This document shows positions 36,918-45,004 of a stretch of 64,000 nucleotides of DNA, in pieces. The stretch lies in NCBI RefSeq assembly GCF_025244725.1, contig NZ_CP104203.1:2046001-2110000 (forward strand), given 5' to 3'. Each line of letters opens with the position of its first letter. Position 1 is the first letter of the stretch. The translations under genes were made by a program, and so were the position numbers. This stretch comes from Chryseobacterium oranimense (lineage in GTDB: Bacteria > Bacteroidota > Bacteroidia > Flavobacteriales > Weeksellaceae). The notes under the pieces were generated by a model. That model did no database searches. It was given only the letters and a program-made list of their open reading frames with translations, and was not told the DNA's origin.

Positions 36918-38111
36918 ATGAGTACTACAAACATTTTTACTCCTTTTACTGAAGAAGAATTGATGCCGAAGGAAGAAAAGTTGGAGGTTATAAAGAAAGG
37001 AAAACAGTTCAGCATTGGGATTCCTAAGGAAACCTGTCTTAACGAAAGGAGAACGTGTATTACTCCCGACGCTGTGCAGGTACTGGTAGAACATGGCCAC
37101 GAGCTCATTATAGAAGCAGGTGCCGGGGAAGGTTCTTTTTTTACAGATCTTCAGTATTCCGAATCCGGGGCAAAGATCACCAATGATCCTAAAGAAGCAT
37201 TCGGGCAGGATCTTATCTTAAAGATCAACCCTCCTACAGAAGAAGAAATTGAATACATGAAGCCTAATACTTATCTGGTTTCAGCACTTCAGATCAATCT
37301 CAGGGACAAAGATTACTTTTTAAAGCTGGCAGAAAGAAAAATCAATGCTATTGCATTTGAATTTATTGTAGACGAGTACAAGCAGCTTGCTTTGGTAAGG
37401 CTGGTTGGCGAAATTGCAGGAACGGTCTCTATTTTATATGCATCAGAACTCCTTGCTTTGTCAAACGGTTTAATGCTGGGAGGTATTACAGGAGTAAGAC
37501 CTGCAGAAGTTGTTATTTTAGGAGCAGGAATTGTAGGTGAATTTGCTACAAAAGCAGCGATAGGACTTGGAGCAAGTGTAAGGGTTTTCGACAATTCACT
37601 TTCAAAGCTGAGAAGGCTTCATACCCTTGTAGACAGCCGCGTTCCGACCTCCATTATCGATCCTAAAGAATTAAGCAAAGCATTAAGACGTGCAGATGTT
37701 GTTATCGGTGCCCTTCCGAGATTAAATATGACCCCGATCGTTACAGAAGAAATGGTCACAAAAATGAAAAAAGGCAGCGTTATTATTGATATTACAATAG
37801 ACAATGGCAAGGTTATCGAAACTTCCGAGCTTACGACGATGGATAATCCCTACGTCATCAAACACGGCGTGATCCACTGCGGACTTCCGAACCTTACGTC
37901 CAGAATGCCGAGAACTACAACAAAAGCAATCTCTAATTTCTTCCTTTCCTATATCCTTAACTATGATGAAGAAGGCGGTTTTGAAAATATGCTGATCCGC
38001 AAAAACGAAATGAAGCAGAGTCTGTATATGTATAAAGGAAGACATACTAAAAAAGTGATCTGCGACCGTTTCGGACTTACCTATCATGATATCAATCTTT
38101 TAATTTTCTAA
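36918..38111 (+). CDS. ald: Alanine dehydrogenase
   Basis: 397 residues. The substrate-side motif GIPKETCLNERR is at the N-terminus. The NAD-binding Rossmann segment VVILGAGIVGEFATKAAIGLGASVRVFD follows in the middle, with GSVIIDITIDNG and HCGLPNLTSRMPRTTTKAISN near the end. It interconverts alanine and pyruvate plus ammonia. The N-terminus is about 30 residues longer than in classical Ald. The next gene overlaps its stop (TAATG). Confidence 0.92.
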   Translation: MSTTNIFTPFTEEELMPKEEKLEVIKKGKQFSIGIPKETCLNERRTCITPDAVQVLVEHGHELIIEAGAGEGSFFTDLQYSESGAKITNDPKEAFGQDLILKINPPTEEEIEYMKPNTYLVSALQINLRDKDYFLKLAERKINAIAFEFIVDEYKQLALVRLVGEIAGTVSILYASELLALSNGLMLGGITGVRPAEVVILGAGIVGEFATKAAIGLGASVRVFDNSLSKLRRLHTLVDSRVPTSIIDPKELSKALRRADVVIGALPRLNMTPIVTEEMVTKMKKGSVIIDITIDNGKVIETSELTTMDNPYVIKHGVIHCGLPNLTSRMPRTTTKAISNFFLSYILNYDEEGGFENMLIRKNEMKQSLYMYKGRHTKKVICDRFGLTYHDINLLIF

Positions 38112-38482
38112 TGAAAAAACTTAAATTCTATTTAATAGGTCTTATTCCGGGACTGATCCTTGTATTTTTTATTCTGAACAAAAAAGGGGCAAGCTGCAGC
38201 GGATATCTTCCCAACAGTCGTGTGATTGCAGAAACCCTGTCTAAAGAGTTTACCTATTCTGAAGATTTCAAAAACGGAATGAGCACTTATAAAATTGATG
38301 AAAAATTTGTAAAAGACAGCATCATTACCAAAGGTAAAGTGGATTTCGACAGAAGTCATGCGCAGAAAAAACCTTGCCCTGACTACGTTCTCACCTATCC
38401 TGAAAAGAATCCTGTTTACGAAATTACATTTGAAAAATGTGAGGAAACAGCGACTTTAAACAGCCTGAAAAAACTTAAATAA
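38111..38482 (+). CDS. Hypothetical membrane-anchored protein (possibly DUF4258)
   Basis: 123 residues. An N-terminal transmembrane helix (FYLIGLIPGLILVFFIL) is followed by a Cys-containing motif (GASCSGYLPNSRVIAETL) and a small soluble domain with two more Cys (KKPCPDYV, FEKCEE). The layout is similar to DUF4258 proteins of Flavobacteria, but this is only a tentative match. The ATG overlaps the ald stop, so translation is coupled. Confidence 0.65.
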   Translation: MKKLKFYLIGLIPGLILVFFILNKKGASCSGYLPNSRVIAETLSKEFTYSEDFKNGMSTYKIDEKFVKDSIITKGKVDFDRSHAQKKPCPDYVLTYPEKNPVYEITFEKCEETATLNSLKKLK

Positions 38483-38528
38483 TCCTGATCTTTACTAAAT
38501 TTGCAGAAAGATCATTAAAGCTATTTTT

Positions 38529-39299
38529 ATGGAAGGCAATTACTACATGATCCACGATTATCTGATATTCATTGGAGTTTTTGCTATTTTCTTTCTGCTT
38601 ACCGTGAGCATTTACCTGCTCAGTCAAAATCACAGGATCAAACAGATAAATACCCGCCTTTCCGAGACCAACAAACTCATCGAACAGAAACTGAATGAAG
38701 TTCAGCTGGAACATATCGGTACAAAACTGAATCCGCACCTGTTTAAAAATATCCTGAATTCCGTACAGTCGCATGCCTACCAGACGTATATGTCCCTGGA
38801 TAAGCTCGCCAATGTCCTGGATTATATCCTCTACGAGAGTAACAATAAATTTGTAAGTCCCAAAGAGGAGTTGGATTTTGCCTTAAGCCTTATTGAAATC
38901 AATAAAATAAAGGTCAATCCCCTTTTTGATTTCAGGATTAAATCCAGGATCGATAAATCCGATGCCCTCTATGAAGAAAAAGTTTTTGCTCCGCTGATAT
39001 CCGTTGACCTTATTGAAAATGCCTTCAAGCATACCGATTTTCTGGCCCAGGATTCTTTTATTTCAATCCAGATGGAGCTTGAAAACAGGATTTTCGTGAT
39101 GAAAGTGAGCAACAAGGCTTCATTAAAAAACAGTCTCGCAAAAGAAAACAGCGGCTTCGGAAGCCAGTCTCTGGACCAGAGGCTTAAAATGATCTACAAC
39201 AACCATTACCATCTGGAAAAAAGTTCGAAAAACGGTATATTCACAGCAGAATTAAAAATCAACTTAGGAGAATTCTATGATAAAATGCGTTATTCTTGA
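38529..39299 (+). CDS. LytS/YehU-type sensor histidine kinase
   Basis: 256 residues. One transmembrane helix (about 10-32), then a coiled coil and the His-kinase box KLNPHLFKNILNSVQSH with the phospho-acceptor His. The ATP-binding region is seen in VDLIENAFKHTDF (N box) and SGFGSQSLDQRLKMIY. There is no large sensor domain, so the signal is unclear. It overlaps the LytTR regulator gene by 23 bp, a clear two-component pair. Confidence 0.9.
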   Translation: MEGNYYMIHDYLIFIGVFAIFFLLTVSIYLLSQNHRIKQINTRLSETNKLIEQKLNEVQLEHIGTKLNPHLFKNILNSVQSHAYQTYMSLDKLANVLDYILYESNNKFVSPKEELDFALSLIEINKIKVNPLFDFRIKSRIDKSDALYEEKVFAPLISVDLIENAFKHTDFLAQDSFISIQMELENRIFVMKVSNKASLKNSLAKENSGFGSQSLDQRLKMIYNNHYHLEKSSKNGIFTAELKINLGEFYDKMRYS

Positions 39300-39987
39300 T
39301 GATGAATTACTGGCCATCAGTTATTTAAAACTTCTATGTGAGCAGATCGAAAATGTAGAAGTGGTAAAAGCATTTAATGATCCTAAAATTTTTCTGAATG
39401 AAATAAACAGTCTCGACTGCAATCTCTGCATCCTTGACATTGAAATGCCGGGTATGACAGGACTTCAGGTAGCAGAGCGCATTTCCGGATCCAAAAAAAT
39501 CATATTTACCACCGCCTACAAAGAATATGCGGCAGAAGCTTTCGACCTTAATGTGGTAGATTATGTGAGAAAGCCCATCAAAAAGGAAAGACTGATCCAG
39601 GCCTTCGAAAAAGCAAAAGAACTGGTAGATGTTCCTCATAAAAAGGATTTAATTGAGTGGAATACCAATATCGGGAGAACAGTAATTTTCACGGAACAGA
39701 TCACTTACATTAAAACCTCTGAGATCGACAGCCGCGACAAAGATATTATCCTGAATGACGGCACCACCATTGTCCTGAAAAACCTGACTTTTAAAAGTCT
39801 TCTGGAAATGCTTCCTCCTAAAGACTTTGCACAGGTAAATAAAAAGGAAATCATTGCCTTGTCTTCCATTAAAGCTTTTTCTACCAACGAAATCATTACC
39901 ACTGTTCAGCCAGACGGAAATAACTCCCTGAAGCTACAGATTGGTGAAGCTTATAAGCATTCATTAATGGAACTGTTCGGAAAGTAG
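39277..39987 (+). CDS. LytTR-family response regulator
   Basis: 236 residues. The receiver domain has acidic DDE at residues 6-8, the phospho-Asp in CILDIEMPG, Thr in IIFTTAY and Lys in VRKPIKKERL. A C-terminal LytTR DNA-binding domain (residues about 130-236) follows, with FTEQITYIKTSEIDSRD and LPPKDFAQVNKKEI. It is the partner of the overlapping kinase; target genes are unknown. Confidence 0.93.
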   Translation: MIKCVILDDELLAISYLKLLCEQIENVEVVKAFNDPKIFLNEINSLDCNLCILDIEMPGMTGLQVAERISGSKKIIFTTAYKEYAAEAFDLNVVDYVRKPIKKERLIQAFEKAKELVDVPHKKDLIEWNTNIGRTVIFTEQITYIKTSEIDSRDKDIILNDGTTIVLKNLTFKSLLEMLPPKDFAQVNKKEIIALSSIKAFSTNEIITTVQPDGNNSLKLQIGEAYKHSLMELFGK

Positions 39988-40170
39988 ATATTTCAGACTA
40001 TTCTTCAGGAACCAAAAGTCCTATCACACCAAATCTGGAGCCGGCCTTACCGGTTAAAAGAAAATCACACTTCAGATCCCTGTCTATTACAATACAAAAC
40101 TGCCACAGAAAGCTGGGCCTGGAAAATAGGAATCGGATTGGGTTATTCTTTTCAGATAGATTTTAATTAA
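39988..40170 (+). pseudogene. Remnant of an outer-membrane protein C-terminus
   Basis: No intact frame, but two frames give coding-like peptides in succession: KSGAGLTG (then a stop) and KITLQIPVYYNTKLP, followed in a shifted frame by WAWKIGIGLGYSFQIDFN before a stop at about 40170. The Gly/aromatic pattern and final aromatic residue look like the last strands of a beta-barrel. This suggests a decayed gene with at least one frameshift and one stop. The call is tentative. Confidence 0.35.
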
Positions 40171-40208
40171 AGTCAGGAAGAGGGAAACTAAATCCAAACA
40201 GTACCAGC

Positions 40209-40243
40209 TACCCTTGTCAAGGTTCAGAACCTTGACAAGGGTA
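40209..40243. repeat. 35-bp near-perfect palindrome
   Basis: TACCCTTGTCAAGGTTC (40209-40225) and its exact complement (40227-40243) around a single base. It lies in the 428-bp gap between the response regulator and the antiporter; the rest of that gap holds the pseudogene remnant and AT-rich sequence. It has no T tail, so it is more likely a mobile palindromic repeat than a terminator. Confidence 0.8.
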
Positions 40244-40415
40244 AGAAATAAAGTTTAAAGCAGAAATTTAAACCGTATTAACAATAACCTCCACTCTCCC
40301 TTCTCCCAACCTCATACCCTTTTATTACATTTTTTAGAACATTTATTACATTTTAAAAAGAATAGTATTTAACATCAATATATTCTTATCAACTTTGCAT
40401 TAAAATATTGGAATC

Positions 40416-42704
40416 ATGAATTGGGGAAAATACAGAAATATTATCTTTTACATCAGTACCATTGCATTCTTTTCATGCCTGATGTACTGGTTTTTTATTG
40501 AAGGTAAGACATTGGAGGCAGGAGAAAATATTACTCCCTCCAAGGCCACAGGTGCTACCATGTGGGAAAACTTCACGGATTCATTTCTTACCAATCTTCA
40601 TCATCCTCTCGCATTGCTTCTTGCCCAGATCGTTACCATTATTCTGGTAGCCAAACTTTTCGGATGGATCTGTGTAAAGCTTAAACAACCTTCAGTAATT
40701 GGAGAAATGATTGCGGGTATCGTACTTGGCCCATCCCTTTTCGGGCTTTATTTCCCTGAGCTTTCAGCTTTTATTTTCCCTAAAGAATCATTACCCAATC
40801 TACAGTTCTTAAGCCAGATCGGGTTGATCCTTTTTATGTATATCGTAGGAATGGAACTTGATTTAAGTGTGCTTAGAAAAAAAGCGCATGATGCCGTGGT
40901 GATCAGCCATGCAAGTATCATTATCCCTTTTGCACTGGGAGTCGGACTCTCTTATCTGATTTATAAGGAATTTGCTCCGGAAGGAATTCAATTCAGCTCC
41001 TTTGCTCTATTTATAGCCATTGCCATGAGTATTACAGCTTTTCCTGTACTGGCAAGGATTGTTCAGGAAAGAAACCTTCACAAGACAAAAATAGGAACCG
41101 TTGTAATTACCTGTGCAGCGGCAGATGATATTACGGCATGGTGCATCCTGGCAGCCGTTATTGCCATTGTAAAAGCCGGATCTTTTTCAGGATCAGTATT
41201 TGTGATCCTGATGGCCATTCTGTATGTTTTCATCATGATCAAGGCGGTAAGACCGTTCCTGAACAAAATCGCAGAGTCTCAGAAAGGAAAAGGTTTCATC
41301 AACAAAGGGCTGGTTGCCATCTTTTTCCTGGTACTGATCATATCATCTTATGCAACAGAAGTTATTGGTATCCACGCACTTTTTGGAGCATTCATGGCTG
41401 GCGCTATCATGCCCGAAAATGTAAAATTCAGAAATCTTTTCATAGAGAAAGTAGAAGATATTGCTTTGGTATTATTACTCCCTCTTTTCTTTGTATTTAC
41501 CGGATTAAGAACCCAGATTGGACTCCTGAATGATCCCCATTTATGGAAAATCGGAGGATTGATCATTCTCACTGCTGTCGTGGGTAAATTTGTAGGAAGT
41601 GCACTGACGGCAAAATTCCTGAATATGAGCTGGAAAGACAGCCTCACCATTGGTGCATTAATGAATACCAGAGGACTTACAGAGCTCATCGTCCTTAATA
41701 TCGGCTACGATTTAGGGGTTTTAGGCCCTGAACTATTTGCCATGCTTGTAATTATGGCGCTTTTTACCACCTTTATGACAGGACCTTGTCTCGATCTGAT
41801 CAATTATCTTTTTAAAGGTAAAAAATCAATGATAGAAGATGAGAAAGAAGAGGAAAATGATGCCAAATACAGAGTTCTTCTATCTTTTGAAACAGCGAAA
41901 TCAGGAAGTACCCTTATCCATCTTGCAGATAATCTCACTCATAAAATGAACGGGAATAAAAGTGTAACCGCCATGCATATTGCCCCCGTTGATGAACTTC
42001 ACACTTTTGATATCAACCATTATGAAAAAGAGCAGTTCAAAGATATTATCGAAACATCGCATGATCTGAATCTGGAAATAACCACCCTTTTTAAGGCTTC
42101 CACAGATATTGAAAACGATCTTACGAGTATTTCAAACAAAGGGAATTACGATCTTCTTCTGATCATGCTCGGTAAATCGATGTACGAAGGAAGTTTACTG
42201 GGCAGGCTGTTGGGATTCACCACAAAGATCATCAACCCCGAGAAGCTTCTGAATACAGTAAAAGGGAAAGGAAATATTTTCAATAATTCTCCTTTTGACG
42301 ATTTCACCCTGCAGATTCTGGACAAGACCAATATTCCGGTAGGAGTTCTGGTAGAAAAAGATTTCAAATCTGCGGACAGGGTGTTTATCCCTATCTTTAA
42401 CCTGAGCGACTTTTACCTTCTTGAATATGCCAAAAGGCTGATTAATAATAACAATTCACAGATTATTATCCTGGATGCAGCCGGACAGATCCGCAATAAT
42501 ATCGAAGTGAAAGAGCTGATCAGAAGTATTGAGCAGGTAGCTCCAAATCATATTACTTTATACAACGAAAAGAAGATTGAAAAAGAGTTTCTCAACTCAC
42601 AGGATCTGATGCTGGTCAGCAGCAAAAGCTGGAAAAACCTGATCGACACCAAGAGTCTCTGGCTGTCTGATATTCCTTCGACCTTAATTATCTCTAATCC
42701 ATAA
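40416..42704 (+). CDS. Cation:proton antiporter (CPA2 type) with C-terminal USP-like domains
   Basis: 762 residues. After one N-terminal helix, about 12 transmembrane segments form a Na+/H+ exchanger domain (residues about 60-450) with QPSVIGEMIAGIVLGPSLFG and AAADDITAWCILA, the latter carrying the conserved Asp pair of ion-binding sites. The C-terminal 300 residues are cytoplasmic with two universal-stress-protein-like regions (YRVLLSFETAKSGSTLIHLADNL). It should exchange K+ or Na+ for protons. It is monocistronic. Confidence 0.92.
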   Translation: MNWGKYRNIIFYISTIAFFSCLMYWFFIEGKTLEAGENITPSKATGATMWENFTDSFLTNLHHPLALLLAQIVTIILVAKLFGWICVKLKQPSVIGEMIAGIVLGPSLFGLYFPELSAFIFPKESLPNLQFLSQIGLILFMYIVGMELDLSVLRKKAHDAVVISHASIIIPFALGVGLSYLIYKEFAPEGIQFSSFALFIAIAMSITAFPVLARIVQERNLHKTKIGTVVITCAAADDITAWCILAAVIAIVKAGSFSGSVFVILMAILYVFIMIKAVRPFLNKIAESQKGKGFINKGLVAIFFLVLIISSYATEVIGIHALFGAFMAGAIMPENVKFRNLFIEKVEDIALVLLLPLFFVFTGLRTQIGLLNDPHLWKIGGLIILTAVVGKFVGSALTAKFLNMSWKDSLTIGALMNTRGLTELIVLNIGYDLGVLGPELFAMLVIMALFTTFMTGPCLDLINYLFKGKKSMIEDEKEEENDAKYRVLLSFETAKSGSTLIHLADNLTHKMNGNKSVTAMHIAPVDELHTFDINHYEKEQFKDIIETSHDLNLEITTLFKASTDIENDLTSISNKGNYDLLLIMLGKSMYEGSLLGRLLGFTTKIINPEKLLNTVKGKGNIFNNSPFDDFTLQILDKTNIPVGVLVEKDFKSADRVFIPIFNLSDFYLLEYAKRLINNNNSQIIILDAAGQIRNNIEVKELIRSIEQVAPNHITLYNEKKIEKEFLNSQDLMLVSSKSWKNLIDTKSLWLSDIPSTLIISNP

Positions 42705-42739
42705 ATAAGAATAAACAGTATCTTTATAGAAACTTTAGT

Positions 42740-43270
42740 ATGTGCCGATATGCTATGATGGCTTACAAGCCGCATTATGCCTGTTTCAGCTGTCAAAAAA
42801 CCTTTAAACGCTATTTGTTGAAAGATATTAACAGGAATGCAGACATTTCTGTTGATGCCAAATGCCCGCAATGCGGGGAATTAATGGCCAATATGGGGCT
42901 AGATTTTAAATCTCCAGCAAAGAACGATGACAAAAAGTGGCAGCATATCAAAAGCCTCTACCGTGTGGGAATTACCTTCCACTCCTGCGGATGTTCCGGG
43001 CCCGGGTATATTCCTGAAGACAAAGAAAACCTGATTTCTTATCTGGAAAAGATCCGCTCCGATTATCAGGAATCTCTTACATTCTGGAGAAACCGTACTG
43101 AACCCGAAAATAAGGCAGAACGCGAAAAAGATTATCAGAGAAACTGGCAAAAGCTATCAGCTATCAGCAATAATGCTAAAAAGGAAGGAGTAAGCAACCA
43201 TGAAGGAATAGATTACTGGATCAAAAGAATACATGAAGTGGAAGAGCGTCTGCGTCTTGCTTCAAAATGA
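42740..43270 (+). CDS. Zinc-ribbon-like hypothetical protein
   Basis: 176 residues. CxxC pairs appear in ACFSCQKTF and KCPQCGELM, typical of a zinc ribbon, and another Cys cluster in HSCGCSGPG. The C-terminal half is charged and helical. Family not recognised. It lies 35 bp after the antiporter gene with its own TATCTTTA-like -7 sequence just upstream. Confidence 0.65.
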   Translation: MCRYAMMAYKPHYACFSCQKTFKRYLLKDINRNADISVDAKCPQCGELMANMGLDFKSPAKNDDKKWQHIKSLYRVGITFHSCGCSGPGYIPEDKENLISYLEKIRSDYQESLTFWRNRTEPENKAEREKDYQRNWQKLSAISNNAKKEGVSNHEGIDYWIKRIHEVEERLRLASK

Positions 43271-43331
43271 AGAATATTCCTTACTTTTAAGCATTCTTTC
43301 CGCAGTAAAGAAACTGAATCTAATATTTTAT

Positions 43332-43814
43332 ATGAAAAAAATAAGTCTGGTTTGTCTTGGTCTTTTAATTTTTACAGCGTGTAAAAATGAATCAAAAAAA
43401 GCAGGGCATGAAACTGTAATTACTAAAAAAGACAGCATTCCCGTTCAAACCCCTGTTACAGAAAATAGACCTGCAGCTGAAACCAAAGAAATTCCTGTAC
43501 TGAAAGAATGTACAGAAAAACAAATTGAATACGAGACCGAACAGGAATGTATCTTTAAAAATACTAGCATCGACCAGGTTTATAAAAGAACAATAAAAGA
43601 CAAGGACATTGAAAAGGCAGAGCTTCTATTGGCCAATCTGCCGGAAAAAAGCATCACAAAAGAAATAAATAATGATGAACTTATCTCCATAAGCTACACT
43701 GTAACTCCTAAAAAGACAGACATTGAATTCCAGTTTGAAGGCGGCGTAACAACTTTAAGCCTGGAACAGCTGGATAAGGATGTAAAAAGAATAATTATCC
43801 ACAGTGCCGATTAA
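43332..43814 (+). CDS. Hypothetical lipoprotein
   Basis: 160 residues from ATG 43332; an upstream in-frame ATG at 43233 lies inside the preceding gene and is rejected. MKKISLVCLGLLIFTAC is a type-II signal peptide with lipobox FTAC, so the mature protein is lipid-anchored. The rest is acidic, with ECTEKQIEYETEQECIF (two Cys that could pair). Family not recognised. Confidence 0.75.
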   Translation: MKKISLVCLGLLIFTACKNESKKAGHETVITKKDSIPVQTPVTENRPAAETKEIPVLKECTEKQIEYETEQECIFKNTSIDQVYKRTIKDKDIEKAELLLANLPEKSITKEINNDELISISYTVTPKKTDIEFQFEGGVTTLSLEQLDKDVKRIIIHSAD

Positions 43815-43869
43815 TGAAACCGGAATCAAATTAAGATTTAAAAATATTCTGAGTTTAAAAAATATTTTA

Positions 43870-43877
43870 TACCTTCG
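43870..43877 (+). promoter_or_regulatory. tyrA promoter (-7 element)
   Basis: TACCTTCG resembles TAnnTTTG with one change, four bases before the leader GTG. This is the same spacing as at the ilv leader. No clear TTG at -33. Confidence 0.6.
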
Positions 43878-43881
43878 CTCT

Positions 43882-43938
43882 GTGAATTTCAATAACGCAA
43901 CATATTATTATAGAATTTTTAACTCAGATCTGGGCTAG
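43882..43938 (+). CDS. tyrA leader peptide
   Basis: A GTG-started frame encodes MNFNNATYYYRIFNSDLG and ends in TAG. It contains three successive Tyr codons and two Phe codons, as expected for attenuation of an aromatic-amino-acid gene. The CTGGGCTAGG at its end (43930-43939), which includes the stop, can pair with CCT and CCCAG of the terminator's 5' side (43963-43973). Confidence 0.8.
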   Translation: MNFNNATYYYRIFNSDLG

Positions 43939-43958
43939 GATTCTTATGAACATAACTT

Positions 43959-43988
43959 AAAACCTCGTCCCAGGACGGGGTTTTTTAT
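43959..43988 (+). terminator. tyrA attenuator terminator
   Basis: AACCTCGTCC (43961-43970) pairs with GGACGGGGTT (43973-43982), followed by a run of T. It lies only 18 bp before the tyrA ATG, which makes sense for an attenuator, not for a terminator of the upstream lipoprotein gene. Confidence 0.85.
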
Positions 43989-44005
43989 TTTAAAAATTTA
44001 AAAAG

Positions 44006-44848
44006 ATGAAAATAAGTATTATTGGTACAGGGTTAATCGGAGGCTCTATGGCTTTAAAGTTAAGGGAAAAAGGCATGGCAGACTTCATCTACGGAATCGA
44101 CAATAACCAGCAGCATATCAGTGAAGCATTGAGCCTTAATATCATTGATGCCGGTACGGATCTGGAATATGGTGTTAAAAATGCCGACTTTATTATTATT
44201 GCTGTTCCTGTTGATTCAGCCAGAAAACTATTGCCCGGAGTCCTGGACCTTATATCCGATAAACAGACTGTGATGGATGCCGGATCTACTAAAGCCGGAA
44301 TTGTAAATGCTGTGAAAGATCATCCTAAGCGTTCAAGGTTCGTAGCCTTCCACCCGATGTGGGGTACAGAAAACAGCGGTCCAGAATCTGCCGTTTCCGA
44401 GAGTTTTACCGGAAAGGCCGGGGTAATCTGCAATAAGGAAGAATCTGCTGCCGATGCGCTTCAGTTGGCCGAAAAAGTGGCAGAAAGCCTGGATATGCAC
44501 CTGATCTACATGAATGCTGAGGATCATGACATTCATACAGCTTATATTTCACATATTTCACATATTACATCCTATGCTCTTGCCAATACTGTTCTGGAAA
44601 AAGAACGCGAAGAGGAGACCATTTTCCAGCTTGCCAGTTCCGGTTTTTCCAGTACGGTACGTCTTGCCAAATCTCACCCTGAAATGTGGGTTCCGATCTT
44701 TAAACAGAACAAAGAAAACGTACTGGATGTCCTGAATGAGCACATCACCCAGCTTAGAAAATTCAAGGCTGCACTGGAAAAGGAAAACTATGAATACCTT
44801 GAAGAGCTGATCAGCAATGCTAACAGGATCAGGGGAATTTTGAGGTAA
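44006..44848 (+). CDS. tyrA: Prephenate dehydrogenase
   Basis: 280 residues. The NAD(P) motif GTGLIGGSMALKLR is at the N-terminus. Family landmarks: DAGSTKAGIVNAV, FHPMWGTENSGPESA and HDIHTAYISHISH (catalytic His). It oxidatively decarboxylates prephenate to 4-hydroxyphenylpyruvate in tyrosine synthesis. No chorismate mutase domain is fused. It is a single gene behind a Tyr-codon leader, so it is likely to be induced when charged tRNA-Tyr is scarce. Confidence 0.95.
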   Translation: MKISIIGTGLIGGSMALKLREKGMADFIYGIDNNQQHISEALSLNIIDAGTDLEYGVKNADFIIIAVPVDSARKLLPGVLDLISDKQTVMDAGSTKAGIVNAVKDHPKRSRFVAFHPMWGTENSGPESAVSESFTGKAGVICNKEESAADALQLAEKVAESLDMHLIYMNAEDHDIHTAYISHISHITSYALANTVLEKEREEETIFQLASSGFSSTVRLAKSHPEMWVPIFKQNKENVLDVLNEHITQLRKFKAALEKENYEYLEELISNANRIRGILR

Positions 44849-44934
44849 TTTTTGGTGAAAAGGTGAAAAGGCGAATTTGATGATTTGCTAATTCGATGAT
44901 TTGATGATTTGCTAAATATACAATATTCAACTAA

Positions 44935-44975
44935 AAAAGGGCAAAATCGATTGTATTAACCGGTTTTGCCCTTTT
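44935..44975. terminator. Bidirectional hairpin terminator
   Basis: AAAAGGGCAAAA (44935-44946) and TTTTGCCCTTTT (44964-44975), a 12-bp stem with a 17-base loop, between the convergent tyrA and sdaA genes. Simple GATGATTTG repeats precede it (about 44880-44915). Confidence 0.8.
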
Positions 44976-45004
44976 GCTTTTTTACTATTTAGCCTTTTCG
45001 CTTT

